From Chaenocephalus aceratus (Eukaryota; Chordata; Actinopteri; Perciformes; Channichthyidae), in the NCBI GenBank assembly GCA_023974075.1, contig CM043793.1, positions 8,984,788 to 9,048,787 on the forward strand: a stretch of 64,000 bases of DNA. The letters run 5' to 3'. Shown in pieces: positions 11,641 through 23,915 of the stretch (its first letter is position 1; each line of letters starts with the position of its first letter). The position numbers and the translations under genes are program-made. The notes under the pieces are model-generated. The model did not search any database, was not told the origin of the DNA, and saw nothing but the letters and a program-made list of their open reading frames with translations.

Positions 11641-11851
11641 GGAATAACTCTAGATTCGGCTTTTAGCGCATTTGACCACTTTTAGACCCTAATGATTTAA
11701 ATAAGGGTTTTAATACATACTGGGTATTTGATTTAGCTCAAATTAAAAATGATCCTCTGATTTTACAGACATCTCTTTCCCAAACTAATTCAATAAAAAA
11801 AAGGTGAACGTGTGAAAAGTGCTATGGCATTAATGTGACTTCTATACTCAC

Positions 11852-11897
11852 AGCACTGAGAGGGAACAGAAGCCATTCGTGTTCTCTGGACCTCGTC
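11852..11897 (-). CDS. unc13b: unc13b 46-nt exon
   Basis: The acceptor CCACTGCAG precedes G11897 and the donor GCT|GTGAGT has GT at 11851-11850. It has fifteen codons (DEVQRTRMASVPSQC) plus T. It enters in phase 0 after the 74-nt exon and exits in phase 1 into the microexon, giving the SQCC-NW junction that matches SNQCCNW of Munc13-1. The exon joins the C2A domain end to the linker. Confidence 0.9.
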
Positions 11898-12731
11898 CTG
11901 CAGTGGATACTGTCACAATTGAAAAGCAAATCAATATCATTTAATACTAAAAAGGCACAAGTCAATACAGTATTTATGGATCAGCTGTGGTGTTGTTAGT
12001 ATTATTGCCCAGTAGATGGAAGCAGAGAGCCAACTCAAACTCACTAAGAATGGACCACATTCTGACAATGTAATTATATTCTACAAAGAGACACTGGAGA
12101 GGTTTGAAATGGAGTATTCTTGTCATATCTGTAATATCCACGAAAATAAAACAAGTTGTCTTTCTTTTATTACTGTATTTATTCTAAAATGTTTTTGTGT
12201 GATGTTGACAATTATTTGAATGGAAAACTGGAGAAACGATACAACTTCAGGATAAAGATAATTTATATATAATTTAAAGGTGATGGAATGAATTCAGATG
12301 AGTTTTTTTATACAATTCATTTTCTTTTGGGGAAAATGTCACAGAGACAAGAAATATACTGACTCCAAACTACATTTAGCATATTTTTACTTGTAATAAC
12401 AGCCGTATGGCACCACTAGTACAGTTGATTAGAAGAGTAGAAGTAAGAAGGCAATCACAACCAAATATGTATTGATAAATAATTTACTTTACATTTTACC
12501 CTGTTTTTATTTATTATTATTTATTTACCTTTCTTTCTGCTCCTACTCTCACACGGCTTGGCGCACAGTTGATGGATACAGATACAGTAAAAGCATGAAC
12601 AAGTAAAGCCACTTATTAAAGTTTTAATGATTCATATAATACTTTTTAGACACAATCCCCTCCTATATCCTATACTGCTTGGATTTATATATAATAATTC
12701 TAAAACTTCCTTCTTCTTCTTCCGAACTACC

Positions 12732-14685
12732 CAGTGGTGGAATGTAACAAATTACATTTACTCATGTATTGTCGTTAAGTACTATTTTTACATCTTAACT
12801 TGAATATTTCCATGAAAATGCTACACTTTTACTTCACTACATTTTAGAGCAGGGGTCTCCAACCTTTCTTCATCTGAGAACTACTTTGAAAAAATGAAAG
12901 TGGCCAAGAGCTCCTTGCATCGCATTGCTTACATTTATTCACATAGCCCTCTTCAGTTGAATTAAGCTACTTTTGTACACGTGTGAAATCAATACCCAAA
13001 GCTTATCAAAAAGCTTAACTTCACATCAAGGTCCAAGAAAACGAAAATGTCTCACATATTATTATTATGGCCCACATAGTAATCACTGAACATTCACATA
13101 CATGTCCTTAATCACTACCTGACACGCATCTTATGGCACACGTGTACAATAAGTGCATTCACTCTTTTTCACAGTCAGTGAGATGACTGGCGCTGCATGG
13201 AGTCCACCATAGAGGTGTATGCCGGAGTGTACCCACTTAGGTTCACTCTAATAGAGTCATTTAAATGTTCAGTCAGTCTTGTTCTGTATTTAGATTTCAT
13301 TCATGCCAGAAAAAGCTGCTTCACAAAGGTCTGTAGAACAGAACCAAATAAAGCAGACGTGTTCAGTGCTGCTTGGTGGATGATCTTATAGTTTTCTGGG
13401 TCTACAAGGCTCCAGAAATGTTCTGAGTTTTGCTGAGACTTAAGCTGAACATGATTTTGGAGATTTATAACCTCCATCTCCATCTCCACAGGATTGACAC
13501 TGAACAGTTCAGCCATCTTTTTCTCCTTTTTCTTCGACATGACATGAAATTATAAACCATAACAAATCAATTGTATAGGTCTAGCCTCCATATATCTGTG
13601 TGAAATTGTTCCATCCTCAAAAACTAAAAACTAATACTTCTGCAGTCTAGCTGCAGCTTCGAGCAACGGTCTTCTGTTAAAAAAAGGATACTGAATGTCC
13701 TGAATGTGGCATCACACACAGGACTTAAGTCACAACAGGAGTGTTTACAACAGCATATAAAAACAAAAATAGTGCATGTGGGTGCACACTTACATTCTCT
13801 GTCTTACTGTTACATAAATCCCATGAATGTATGAGATTAAGTTAGCTTCATCATCTCAATCAGTGATTAAGTGAATAATTACGTTTCTATCAGGTCACTC
13901 TCAGCCTGTCACTCATTATGTTCAGGGGGGGGCGGGGTTTGGAGGAACACAGGAGACGGTGATCGCGGAAGCTTTTTCCTCCTGCCTTCACAAACTTTAC
14001 ACAAGTATTTATCAACTGAAAATAGCAAGAGGACATTCATACTCTGCAATCCAAGACTTGATTAAATCCACCAAAAACCTGACATGACGATAACGAAAAA
14101 ATCCCTGTGTCTCTGTGCCGCTGTCACGTCGGTTCCTTGATCTCTGCGTCACCGACCAATTTGATATTCGTGTCACAGAAAACATTCAAAAACAAAAAAA
14201 CGTTATCGTCCAGCCGCGGCCGAAAAATCAAGAAGCAACGTTACTACGCTATAATCGATAATCGAGCGGCGAGCTACTGAAAAGCTGCCCACGAGCTACC
14301 GATCGACGTGTTTTAGAGGCATGACATGTCATTTTTACTCTACTACATTTAATAAACACTCATAGTTACAAGCTTTTGTGTACATGTCAACGTGATGAAA
14401 TACGTTAATTTTAAATATACGCAGTATTTTAAAAAGTATCTTAAAATGGCTCACATTTACAAACTACAACATCGAAATGATTTGACAAGTATGTTCTATT
14501 GATAACATTTTTTGTATTTTATTCTATAACACTATAACACAATTCTGCACACTGTGTATTTGATAGACAAAGTACACTTTACTGTAATACTTCCTTACTA
14601 CTACTTAAGTAACAGTTTCAATTCACGATTTTAAATTGGAATAGAGTATTTCAGGTCCAAAGTAAATCTGCTTTTTCCACCACTG
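12732..14685. mobile_element. hAT-type MITE split by a second hAT element
   Basis: The ends CAGTGGTGGAA and TTCCACCACTG are inverted repeats. Flanks GAACTACC (12724-12731) and CAAATACC (14686-14693) agree at 6 of 8 positions, compatible with an aged TSD. Its interior is broken by the element at 12850-14311. The left and right parts carry the fish-typical TACTTTTAC/AAGTA sequence. Confidence 0.7.
12850..14311 (-). mobile_element. hAT element with a transposase C-terminal remnant
   Basis: Perfect 8-bp TSDs TTTTAGAG flank it (12842-12849 and 14312-14319). The left end CAGGGGTCTCCAACC is a typical hAT terminus; the right end has diverged. On the minus strand 13301-13540 encodes a hAT C-terminal dimerisation remnant with the pattern FWSLVDPENY..ALNTSALFGS. 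This compares with FWSLV..Y..A..ASLFGSTY of GTF2IRD2/ZBED-like hAT transposases. The expected Cys-Glu after the FGS motif is lost. It is non-functional. Confidence 0.8.
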
Positions 14686-14852
14686 CAAATACCTACATAC
14701 TTTGGGGAAGAAAAAGGAAGCCAGTCCTAGCTTTTTTCAGTAGATCTCCTTTAAGACTGGATTGAACATCTCTAATTGTTATGTAATCTAAAACATATGG
14801 ACAGGAAAAATACTTTTTAATGCAAATCAAAATGTTTTATCTGTAGACCTAC

Positions 14853-14926
14853 CTCGTCATGTATCCGCATGGTATTGATCCGATCCAGTTTACTGGTCCA
14901 GTACTGAGCTTCGTCTTCTGGGATAT
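14853..14926 (-). CDS. unc13b: unc13b exon, IPEDEAQYW segment at the end of C2A
   Basis: The acceptor CTAG precedes A14926 and the donor GAG|GTAGGT has GT at 14852-14851. The exon is 74 nt: AT (completing Asp with the G of the preceding exon) plus 24 codons reading IPEDEAQYWTSKLDRINTMR and ending HDE. It matches [20 protein letters not shown] of UNC13B. It exits in phase 0. The intron to its left (11898-14852) is largely occupied by nested hAT elements. Confidence 0.93.
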
Positions 14927-15393
14927 CTAGACCGATTGGATGGAAGTGTTAAAAAAAAGTCAGGAGAATATTAGGAGGAGAGTGCAAGAGGGTAAATGGA
15001 GGAATAACAGACACAAGGGATGGAAGGATAGGTGAAGGGAGGTAGGTGGGATAAAAAGACGAAGGTAAATAATGGAGGAAGAAGGAAAGTGCGAAACATA
15101 GAATGTCAGGCAGAGAGAGGAGCACAGGCACTGTGACTCCACCCTTCCCTCAGTCCCACCCTGTCGTATCCCAGCTGCACTGCTTAATGTTGTCCCATGT
15201 TATATTCATGTGTGTTTAATAGCTTATGAGGAGGTTTCCTTTTGGAGGACCAGAAATAGAATGAACATCCACCTCAGGGGCCTCACGGGTGCTCCCCAAA
15301 GCCACAGAAAGGCAAGAAGCTGGGGCTAAAGAGGAGATAAAGTTAAGAATAGGGGAAGATGTAAAAGCCTGGCTATGGTCTCAGCCATGTTAC

Positions 15394-15545
15394 ATTACAT
15401 GTTACTAGTTAGACGCTTTTATCCAAAGCGACTTACATACTCAATACTGTGGGCAATACCCACAGCAAAGTGTCTTGCCCAGGGACACAACGACATGCTG
15501 ACTGCAGTGGGGTTTGAACGCCCCTAACCCCTAACCCCTTACTTC
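15394..15545. repeat. Dispersed fish repeat (ACGCTTTTATCCAAAGCGAC type)
   Basis: It contains ACGCTTTTATCCAAAGCGAC, a CTTGCCCAGGGACAC block and a GGTTTGAAC box. This combination is scattered very widely in fish genomes. The last box resembles a pol III B box, so a tRNA-derived SINE is possible, but no clear A box or tail is seen. Confidence 0.55.
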
Positions 15546-15959
15546 AAAGGGAACAGTCCAGTTATGCAGGCAGTTAAGAGAAAATCAAGAGAAGCCAACA
15601 GATAAATATCGTGATAAACACGAGCAACTGCTATCTTTTTTTGGGAAAACATATGGGAAACTGTAAAGAATAAGCAAAGAGTATCTGCAGGAAAGGGATT
15701 GGAAGAACCTTTCCATCAACAAACGAGCGTTGACTCAGGGACAAAAGGACAACATAAAGGTAAGACACTGACCACTCATATCAAAACCATGTCTTGGTAA
15801 CAAGAGGCCCAAGACACACAGAGACGCCTGAGGAATATACTATATATTGATGTTTCAGCATAAAAAGACAATCATATTGGCTTTTTAAAATACATTTATC
15901 CTTTGTCTTCGATTTGGTATAAATGTTTTAGAACTACAGTTCCAAATATGCTCTGACAG

Positions 15960-16190
15960 ATGTAAACAGGAATTACAACATTTTACATTTCAGGTTCATA
16001 TGTGTATGTTGTGCCTCTACTGTGACATGTTTGCATTTAATGTGATTTAATGTGCTCTGTCGCTTGACCATATACAGCAGAGCCGGCCAGCTAACCAATC
16101 AGAGCAGACTGGGTCTCTGGTTTCAGACAGAGGGTGAAAAGAAGCACTGCAGCACAGCTCCTATTGTGCAATCATAGATTATTGTTCCGC
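15960..16190. repeat. MITE fragment related to the ends of the 55520-60400 transposon
   Basis: The TTTCAGGTTCATATgTGTATgTTGTGCCTC stretch is interrupted here, and AACCAATCAGAGCAGACTGG, TGGTTTCAGACAGAGGGT and GCTGCAGCAC all recur, inverted or direct, at 30985-31085 and 55550-55700. These copies derive from one transposon family. There is no coding potential. The rest of intron 14927-16362 shows nothing recognisable. Confidence 0.6.
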
Positions 16191-16362
16191 ACATTACCGC
16201 ACCAGTTCAATAATACAAATAAAATAATGCTAGTTACATCAACATTCCGCCAAAGGATGCTACACTATCAGATCTTCTAAGCTTCATTAACATAATGGCT
16301 ATGTCGCTGTGTTTGTGTGTGTGTAGTATTGTGGATAAATGTGTCCGTGAACACATACATAC

Positions 16363-16486
16363 CAAAGGGCAGCTCAAATCGGGTGTCCAGCAGCACTTGG
16401 TGAGGAGTTGGGTTGGAAGTTCCACAGATCTCATCCTCCTGCATTAACACTTCAGAGTCAAGCGATGCCCATTTCCCTGGTCCCTC
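16363..16486 (-). CDS. unc13b: unc13b exon, C2A core ([15 protein letters not shown])
   Basis: The acceptor TTTCTCAG precedes G16486 and the donor TTTG|GTATGT has GT at 16362-16361. The exon is 124 nt and exits in phase 1. It encodes EGPGKW...[21 protein letters not shown], part of the N-terminal C2A domain. NPTPH and FELPF match UNC13B rather than UNC13A (DPTFH, FELPL), which is the main reason for the paralogue call. In ubMunc13-2 this C2A domain binds the zinc-finger domain of RIM. Confidence 0.95.
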
Positions 16487-16874
16487 CTGAGAAAGACACA
16501 CAGGGAGAAAGAGAGAACAGATACATAAAGGAAGAAAGACACATTCATTGAGGGAAATGAAGGGTGTTTGCTGGCTAAGGAGGGACATTCTTCAAGGAAG
16601 TTGAGCAAAGATGAAAAGATGAAAAACGGAAGAAGCAAGGGCCTGGCAGTTCAGACCATGTTAGAACAGAAGGGAGAGTTTACTGTGCTCAAATTTAGGG
16701 GGAAGTAAAAACACTGGGGGATGCAGTGTGCTAAGGTACATTGAAGGCAAGCTACAACATATTATTTGAAGAATACTGCAGCAAGAGTGTGAAGCTTATC
16801 ATATATGATAATATAGGGGTAAATAAGTAAATAAGCTGTGTATATCATGGAAACATGTAGATAAGGGCTAATAC

Positions 16875-17290
16875 TTTAAAATAACCATAATTAATACAGT
16901 GCAAATTGCTTTAGTTAATAGTTATTTTACTGTTAACTATTAACTGATAATATTGAAAAAACGATTGTGTACAAGTCCTTATTGATGCTGTAAATCTTAT
17001 CTTTAAATTATGTATTGTAACATAGTTGATAAGAGAATATAACAATGACATTCTGATTTAAACTATTAACAGTTCATTGTTGGATAAGTTATAACATACA
17101 TATTATATAATATCTTAAGTATGTGTTAATGATTACCAAATGAACATTAAAAATCATACTTTACATAAATAATAGCATTACTTATAATAAGTAAACATTA
17201 TTTAATTACAATGTCATTGTTTATAAACAGTAACATAACTATTAACTAAAGTTTAATTCATTATCTATTTAATATTTAGTAATGAGGGGC
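16875..17290. mobile_element. AT-rich MITE with about 45-bp inverted ends
   Basis: CTTTAGTTAATAGTTATTTT near 16910 is the inverse of the AACATAACTATTAACTAAAG stretch near 17230-17260, giving imperfect terminal inverted repeats around an AT-rich, non-coding centre. Exact ends and TSD are unresolved. Confidence 0.5.
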
Positions 17291-18076
17291 AGTATAAGTG
17301 ATACCTCTCTGGGTTGGTGAGTTCTCTTTTATATTTGTACTTAGTCCACAGTCTAAGCCTTAAACATATGTGTTACAAAGTTCTTCTGAAGCTAAGAAGC
17401 TCAGCATGGATCCACCATCTCAAGAATCATCAAAAGAGGTATAGTGTAATAAAAAGCTGTACTGAAAGGAAGGGCATGTGATACATATGCCGTACGTGCA
17501 TTACAATTGAACCCTCTTTTCATTGGAAAAGCAATCATAAGAAAAACCTTAACAGCTGTCATGAATGATAGGGATAATTACAACAACTTCAATGTTGACA
17601 TTAACATTAAATAGTCAAAGACATACATGAAACAGGTGCATCAATTGCAAAAGCTGCGTACATGATCCATGAAAAGATGTATTCATACACCTCACATACA
17701 CTTGACCTCCATGGCAAAAAAAAACGTAGGTTGCGTAATTTTTTTATGGACCAACACAAAGCGAGCTAACGACATAACAACAAACAAGTTAAAGACTCAC
17801 AGAAGACAGGGACTTAAATACAAGCAGAACAAATCACAAAGACAAAACACTACTGGAGAGGGCAGACAAAAACATAAGCTCATCAGTTGAACAGAATCAA
17901 GCATGCGGGAAAACACAAAGACAGGAAATAAAAACAGACATACAGCAACATTGAGGGTGAAAAGCTATTCAAAATAAAACAGGAAACACCAAGCAAGAAC
18001 ATGACGGTTCTGAAAAAAGTGATTTGCTTCGGAAGAACAAGATCTTGTGTCCCACTTATTGAGAATTGGATATTAG

Positions 18077-18682
18077 GGGCTTTCACACCTCAGTACTTTC
18101 CCCACAAAGGTTAATCAGAACTTAGTTCATGAGAACTCTTTAGTTCTCATGAACTAAGTACAGATCGCGTTCACACCGGAATAAGTCCCTGGGGGAGGAT
18201 TAGGCAAATGAGCCGCTGACGTCACTTCTTCTTCTGCTTTGGTTTTACTGGCAGGCCGCAAACAACTTCACAGCGTATACTGCCACCCGAAGTCCCCGGC
18301 CGGAAGTCCCCGGAGTTGGGGACTGGCTTCTACTGAAGCCTTCCGAGTAAATCGCCAGAACGCCGACATCTCCTCATCTCCCATGTTTTCTTTTGTGTTG
18401 CCATAAATTAGTCTCTCTGCGTTTGTGCGCTGGGCTAATGCTAATGCTAATGATGCTAATGCGAGGATAATAAAATGGCGGCTTCACAAAACTTTTTGGG
18501 AGTTTTACGGGCCGTGGTTTGCAATCCGCCCAGCCAATCAGACATAGGAAGTGTCCCTGCTCTCTAGCAGGGACGGAAAAGGGGGTAAAAAAGGTTCTCA
18601 TGAACACATTTTTGTTCCGGATTTTTTTGGTGTGAACTATATCGGAACTAAAGTGGGAAAAGTACTGCAGTGTGAATGTGTA
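18077..18682. mobile_element. MITE with TTCACAC..AGTACTTTCCC ends and an internal hairpin
   Basis: The left end (TTTCACACCTCAGTACTTTC) and right end (GAAAAGTACTGCAGTGTGAA) are inverted repeats. Just inside the left end, 18120-18137 and 18142-18159 form a perfect 18-bp palindrome with a 4-nt loop. The body is GC-rich in the middle (GTCCCCGGCCGGAAGTCCCC). No coding frame is convincing. The TSD is unclear. It lies in unc13b intron 16487-18745, otherwise without features. Confidence 0.6.
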
Positions 18683-18745
18683 ATAACTTTAAGTTATTTG
18701 TGTTAAGCTTGTGTGTTTATGGATGAAATAACCAGGGGTTTGTAC

Positions 18746-18863
18746 CTCGTCAGACTGTCGAATGGTGTGCAGCCGTATCAGTGCTGTGCCGATCATTGTG
18801 TCCCAGATCAATCCTTTATTCCACAGCTCCACCACCAGACCTGACTCCAGATGATTGATCTCA
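18746..18863 (-). CDS. unc13b: unc13b exon, C2A core ([13 protein letters not shown])
   Basis: The acceptor TTTCTACAG precedes T18863 and the donor GACGAG|GTACAA has GT at 18745-18744. The exon is 118 nt, entering with 1 nt that completes Phe. It encodes [20 protein letters not shown] and then DTMIGT...TIRQSDE. These are conserved beta-strands of the Munc13 C2A domain ([18 protein letters not shown] in mammals). It exits in phase 0 directly into EGPGKW. A 26.3-kb intron (18864-45115) separates it from the preceding exon. Confidence 0.95.
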
Positions 18864-19133
18864 CTGTAGAAACAGAAAAAAACATCAACATACAGAGTAA
18901 AGGTTAAACCTGGAATCTACCTTTCAAGAAGACCCAACACTACTTCATTGATGAAGTTGAAGTTTCTGCAAGTCATGCTATTTTCTTTATTTTTTTAGTA
19001 ATGGTAGCTACTGTTTGACAGTTCATGATACCTACCCACATCTTGTGTAGATTCTTTAAAAATAAATCTGTGAAACACGCTTTTTCTGTCAAATGTAGGA
19101 TTATTTGGATCAATAATTGATATCACGATAATT

Positions 19134-21917
19134 TATCAATCAATCAATGTTTATTTATATAGCCCAATATCACACATTTTACATTTGTCTCAGTGGACTT
19201 CACAGTTTGTACAAAATATCAGTATGACAACACAACACCCTCTGTCCTTAGACCCTCACATCGTACAAGGAAAAACTTCCGGAGAAAACCCACAGTTTTA
19301 AAGGGAAAAATGGGAGAAACCTCAGGGAGAGCAACAGAGGAGGGATCTCTCTCCCAGGACGGACATACGTGCAATAGATGCCGTGTGTAAATTGAAAAGA
19401 TAATACATTTGCAACATAGTTAGTCCAAATGTTTGGAAATGCATGTGTGTATAATAGGAAGATGAATCCACGAGGATATCCATCCAAGACCTATGATCCA
19501 GGACCACAGCCACGACTCAAGATCCAGGGCTCGCGATGCAGGACACAGGACCGCAGGATCATCCATGACTCCGGATCCCAGCATATATAGGCACCAAAAA
19601 GAAAGAAATTTGGGGAAGCTGGGTTAATCGGAACATGAGAGTACACAGGTATAGACAGAGAGAAGGAAGAAGTAAGATGTCCCCCGACAAACTAAGCCTA
19701 TATCAGCAAAACTAGGGGCTGAATCTAATCAGCCCTAACCAGTGGCGGCTGGTGGGGCTGTTGATATAGTGAGTAAAACATTTTCTTTCGGAGAAATGAC
19801 CCCTTAAATTAGGACTTCTGGTGATGTAATGGCGCGTTTCCAGTGCAGCACGGAGCTCGCTTTAAGCGTACCGAGCCGTGTGGGGCCCGTTTTTGGTTGC
19901 GTTTCCACTTGGCCTAGTACCGGCTAGCGGGTCCTAATTCACAGTTTTTCTGGCCCCATCAAATCGTGGTTCTAGGGCCAGGAACAACCAGGCTGAGTCG
20001 GGCTGAGTGTGCTAAACTAGAGAGATAATCGCTGGCAAGGGGACTTCTCCTTTCGAAAGGATTGGAGATTAGCTCTTGAACGGAATTGGGCGGGGACTCC
20101 ACCTGCACATGAAGCCATCCTCATCAACTACTGCCGTACTGCGTCACCCCACCGGATACGCGTCACGAGTGTCCAAACTACTCACAGACTGGACCAGGCG
20201 CTGACATTGGCGCCCGGTGATCATCAGATTTGACGACGCTGATTGGCTGAAATTATGTTTCGGCATCATAGTTTACAGATAGCAACAGTCAGCTGCAAGT
20301 GGCTGCTGCTGCACTGGTTGAGAGAGAGAGAGGGTAATGACCATAGACTGTATATATAAAGGTAATGACACATGGGCAAGGCCAGGCAGGAAACATGTGA
20401 CTTATCAGTAACTTTAGACATTGTCGTAACACAATTTTAAACGAGATTTTATTGTAGATTATACATTTTACTGATACCAATTATATAATATTTACCTTGT
20501 TTATTAAAAATAAAAAAATAAAAAATTTTAAATATTTTTTATTTTGTATGTGGGAAGAGGTGGGGCGGCGCCCCTAGCACCCCTATGGGCCGGCCGCCAC
20601 TGGCCCTAACTATAAGCTTTATCAAAAAGGAAGGTCTTAAGCGCACTCTTAAAAACGGATAGGGTGTCTGCCGCCCGAACACAAACTGAAAGCTGATTCC
20701 ACAAATGTGGAGCTTGATAAGAAAAGGCTCTGGCTCCCATTGTACTTTTAGAGACTCTAGGAACAACCAATAACCCTGCATTATTGGAACGCAATGCCCT
20801 ATTAGGACAGTAGGGTATAATGAGTTATTTAAGGTAAGATGGCACCTGCCCATTAAGGGCTTTGTAGGCGAGAAGAATAATTTTAAATTCTATACTGTGT
20901 TCTATAGGGAGCCAGTGTAAGGCAGCCAGAACAGGAGTAATATGGTCCCTTTTCCTAACTCTGGTTAGTACACAAGCTGCAGCATTTTGAATCAGCTGAA
21001 GCGACTTGACTGACTTCTTGGTACACCCTGATAATAAAGAGTTACAATAATCCAGCCTTGAAGTAACAAATGCATGGACTCGTTTCTCTGCATCGTTTTG
21101 AGGCAAGATATGCCTGATTTTTGCAATGTTACATAGATGGAAGTAGGCGGTCCTTGAGATTGATTTTATGTGGGCGTTAAAGGATACATACTGATCAAAT
21201 ATAACACCAAGATTCCTTACAGTCTTACTGGAGGCCAAATTAATGCCATCCATAGTTAGTATATTTTTTAGATAATTTGTTTCGTATATTCTTCGGGCCA
21301 AGTACAATAACTTCAGTTTTGGTCGTGTTTAACATCAAAAAGTTTAAGGTCATCCACGTTTTTAAGTCCTTGAGGCAGTCTTGAATTTAATTTAGATGAT
21401 TAATTGCATCAGGCTTGGTTGATAAATATAGTTGAGTATCATCCGCATAACAATGAACATTTACAGAATGATTCCTTATAATATTGCCTAACGGAAGCAT
21501 ATATAATGTGAACAAAATAGGTCCGAGCACTGAGCCCTGTGGCACTCCATGGCTAACTTTGGTTTGCATGGAAGATTCATCATTGACACGTACAAACTGA
21601 GAGCGTTCAGATAGATAGGACCTAAACCAGCCTAAAGCAGTTCCCTGTATGCCAACTAAGTGCTCTAGTCTTTGCAATAAGATATCATGATCGATAGTAT
21701 CAAATGCAGCACTGAGATCGAGCAAAACAAGAATAGAGACAAGTCCCTTGTCAGAGGCTATTAGAATGTCATTTGTGACTTTAACCAGAGCTATCTCTGT
21801 GCTATGATGTGTTCTAAAGCCAGACTGAACATCTTCAAATAAATCATTGTTTTTTAAGTAATCACACAACTGTTTTGCGACTGCTTTCTCAAGAATTGTT
21901 GAGAGGAACGGAAGATT
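19134..21917 (-). mobile_element. L2/CR1-clade LINE, subfamily A, 5'-truncated, split by a hAT MITE
   Basis: The 3' tail is a (TCAA)n-type repeat at 19134-19147. Minus-strand frames give reverse transcriptase: [54 protein letters not shown] and the catalytic YADDTQLYL (21387-21869). Then follow RLDYCNSLL, LIQNAAA and HWLPIEH (20825-21307) and SALKTFLFDK (20606-20794). The frames are broken by stops and the 5' half, including the endonuclease, is missing. It is a dead copy, closely similar to 28657-29998. Confidence 0.9.
19740..20602. mobile_element. hAT-type MITE inserted in the L2-A copy
   Basis: The inverted ends CAGTGGCGGCTGG and CCGGCCGCCACTG are flanked by perfect 8-bp duplications GCCCTAAC (19732-19739 and 20603-20610). 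It is 863 bp with no transposase. Removing it restores contiguous L2-A 3' sequence, so it is younger than that LINE copy. Confidence 0.93.
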
Positions 21918-22211
21918 AGATTATTTTTAATTATTAAAAACGATTATCCTTTATTTACTTTGAAAACATCAATTTATTGGAGAAATATTTTTTGAACAGT
22001 ATGTTTTTAACAGTTGCTTACCGTGAACCGTGAAGAAACCGTTAAAAAAAATGTAATCAAAAAAAAAAAGTAATAATAAAAAAAGTATCATTTTATTTCC
22101 ATTACGTTGTTTTTGTAATCGTTGCTAGCCATAATCGTAATTGCGATTAAAATACGATTAATTGAACAGCCCTACAATAAATATGCACAAATATGTATTT
22201 AGTCTTTAAAC

Positions 22212-23184
22212 TAGGGCTGTCAAACGATTAAAAAATGTAATCAGATTAATCACAGCGTAAAAATTAATTAATCACTATGTCCAAAATATGCCATTTCTTT
22301 ATGTATATTGTTGTGGGAATGGAAAGATAAATGAAAGAAGGCGGATGTATCCATTTAACATGTATGTTTATTATAAAAAATTTCTGTGTGTCAAAATGAA
22401 AGACAGCCCACACCCCTATCATTCATCAAACCGTGGGGTCTTATTTCATTACGTGTTGATTTCTATCAACAGGGGGGGGGGGCTTGTGGAGTACTTTGTG
22501 ACCACAGAGCGTGAACGTTGTGATCAGCTGTTTTAGCGCAGTTCTCCAGTGAAGGGAGAAGTCTCCCTCCGCAGCCGGTTGGCGTAGTTTTGGCACAATT
22601 CCGTTGTACAGACCGACGTTAACAGCAGCCCTGTCTGTGCACACGGAGACTGACTTCACAAGTACGTCGGTACGCAAATGCGCTTTGTGACACAAGTGAC
22701 AGTACACATTTCAGATTACGCACATAATCTGCGTACCAGTTATGTGCACCCCTGTACTACAGCAAAAGTATTCTCCGTCGGGACTTCCTGCAACAACACC
22801 ACGCCGTTATCTTGATTCTGATTGGGCAGACGACATTATCAAAGATGTTCTATTGAGAAGACGATCACTACGTGACAAAAGTTTTCAAAACCGTTTCTGG
22901 TCTTCGGTATTTCCAGACAAGTGGCTACTGAAATCAATCTTACTAACTGTCTGTGCAATTCTCGGCGCGAGTTGGCGGACTTTATTTTGCTTACTTTAAC
23001 ATACTTTTTCATGGTGGGGCTAAGCCATTTCTTGGTATGGGTGTAGCCTACCCCAGCCATACCCTGGTGCTGCCACTGATGGGATGTATGGGACGGGCCA
23101 TTCTGCACATGCGTTAAATATTTTTAACGCAATTAATTCAAAGAATTCATTACCGCCGTTAACGTGATAATTTTGACAGCATTA
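22212..23184. mobile_element. Non-autonomous hAT element (AGGGCTGTCAAA ends), copy 1
   Basis: The ends TAGGGCTGTCAAACG and TTTTGACAGCATTA are flanked by perfect TSDs CTTTAAAC (22204-22211 and 23185-23192). The same element is present inverted at 42622-43679. The interior is non-coding, with a poly-G run at 22471-22480. Confidence 0.92.
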
Positions 23185-23322
23185 CTTTAAACCTATTGTA
23201 TTTTATAGAGGGTGACTTTCTATATGACTTGAAAGGTTATATTACATTTAGAATTAAATGTATGCTTGTTCATGATAAATGAGTGTTGTATTATACAACA
23301 CTCATATATCATCCAAACCCTG

Positions 23323-23444
<122 letters not shown>

Positions 23445-23599
23445 TGTTTTAAAAGGGGAGTGATTTGTAAAATATCTATAAAGAAATAGAAAATCTGTTG
23501 ACAGTTCTGTTTCATATGGGTGTTGAGAGATGTATCCATAGATCTCTTAATGTTGCTCTCAAGTGCATCAGATTGATGCTTTTAACTTCAATATTTAAA

Positions 23600-23915
23600 A
23601 AAAAAAAAAATCTTCCCGGGGGACCATGCCCCCGGACCCCCCTAGAGGAGGTGAGGACCCCCCTAGAGGAGGTGAGTTCCGCTCCCCACTTGTAAAAATA
23701 GCACTTTACCCCTGCCTATATGCCGTGAGCTGATTATCGAGCCTTCATTGTAACAGTCGCGTGTGCACTGTGTGTGTGTGTGGGGAGTGTTGCAGTAGAA
23801 AATTCAACTGTAGCTCTGGTGCATTAATGGGAAACCCTAAATGTTTGAGCACCCTCTATGAAACGTCAAGCTACCCCACAGCACCCCCTAGAGAAAATCT
23901 CTGGCGCCGCCACTG
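23600..23915. mobile_element. Transposon end fragment (CAGTGGCGGCGCCAGAG inverse)
   Basis: The sequence ends in CTCTGGCGCCGCCACTG, a terminus frequent in fish hAT elements. The left part has a short direct duplication of GACCCCCCTAGAGGAGGTGA (from about 23635). A matching left end and TSD were not found. From 23916 to 24761 and from 24929 to 25144 I see no other feature. Confidence 0.45.

Noticed and set aside
9008..18863. Assigning the gene to unc13a because of the NW-YFGW microexon
   Set aside because: Other diagnostic residues (NPTPH, FELPF, YELDY) match UNC13B as I remember it; an alignment would settle it.
20606..21869. Reverse transcriptase frames as possible host telomerase or host genes
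   Set aside because: Motifs, 3' tails and flanking duplications are those of L2-type LINEs; several copies occur in the window.
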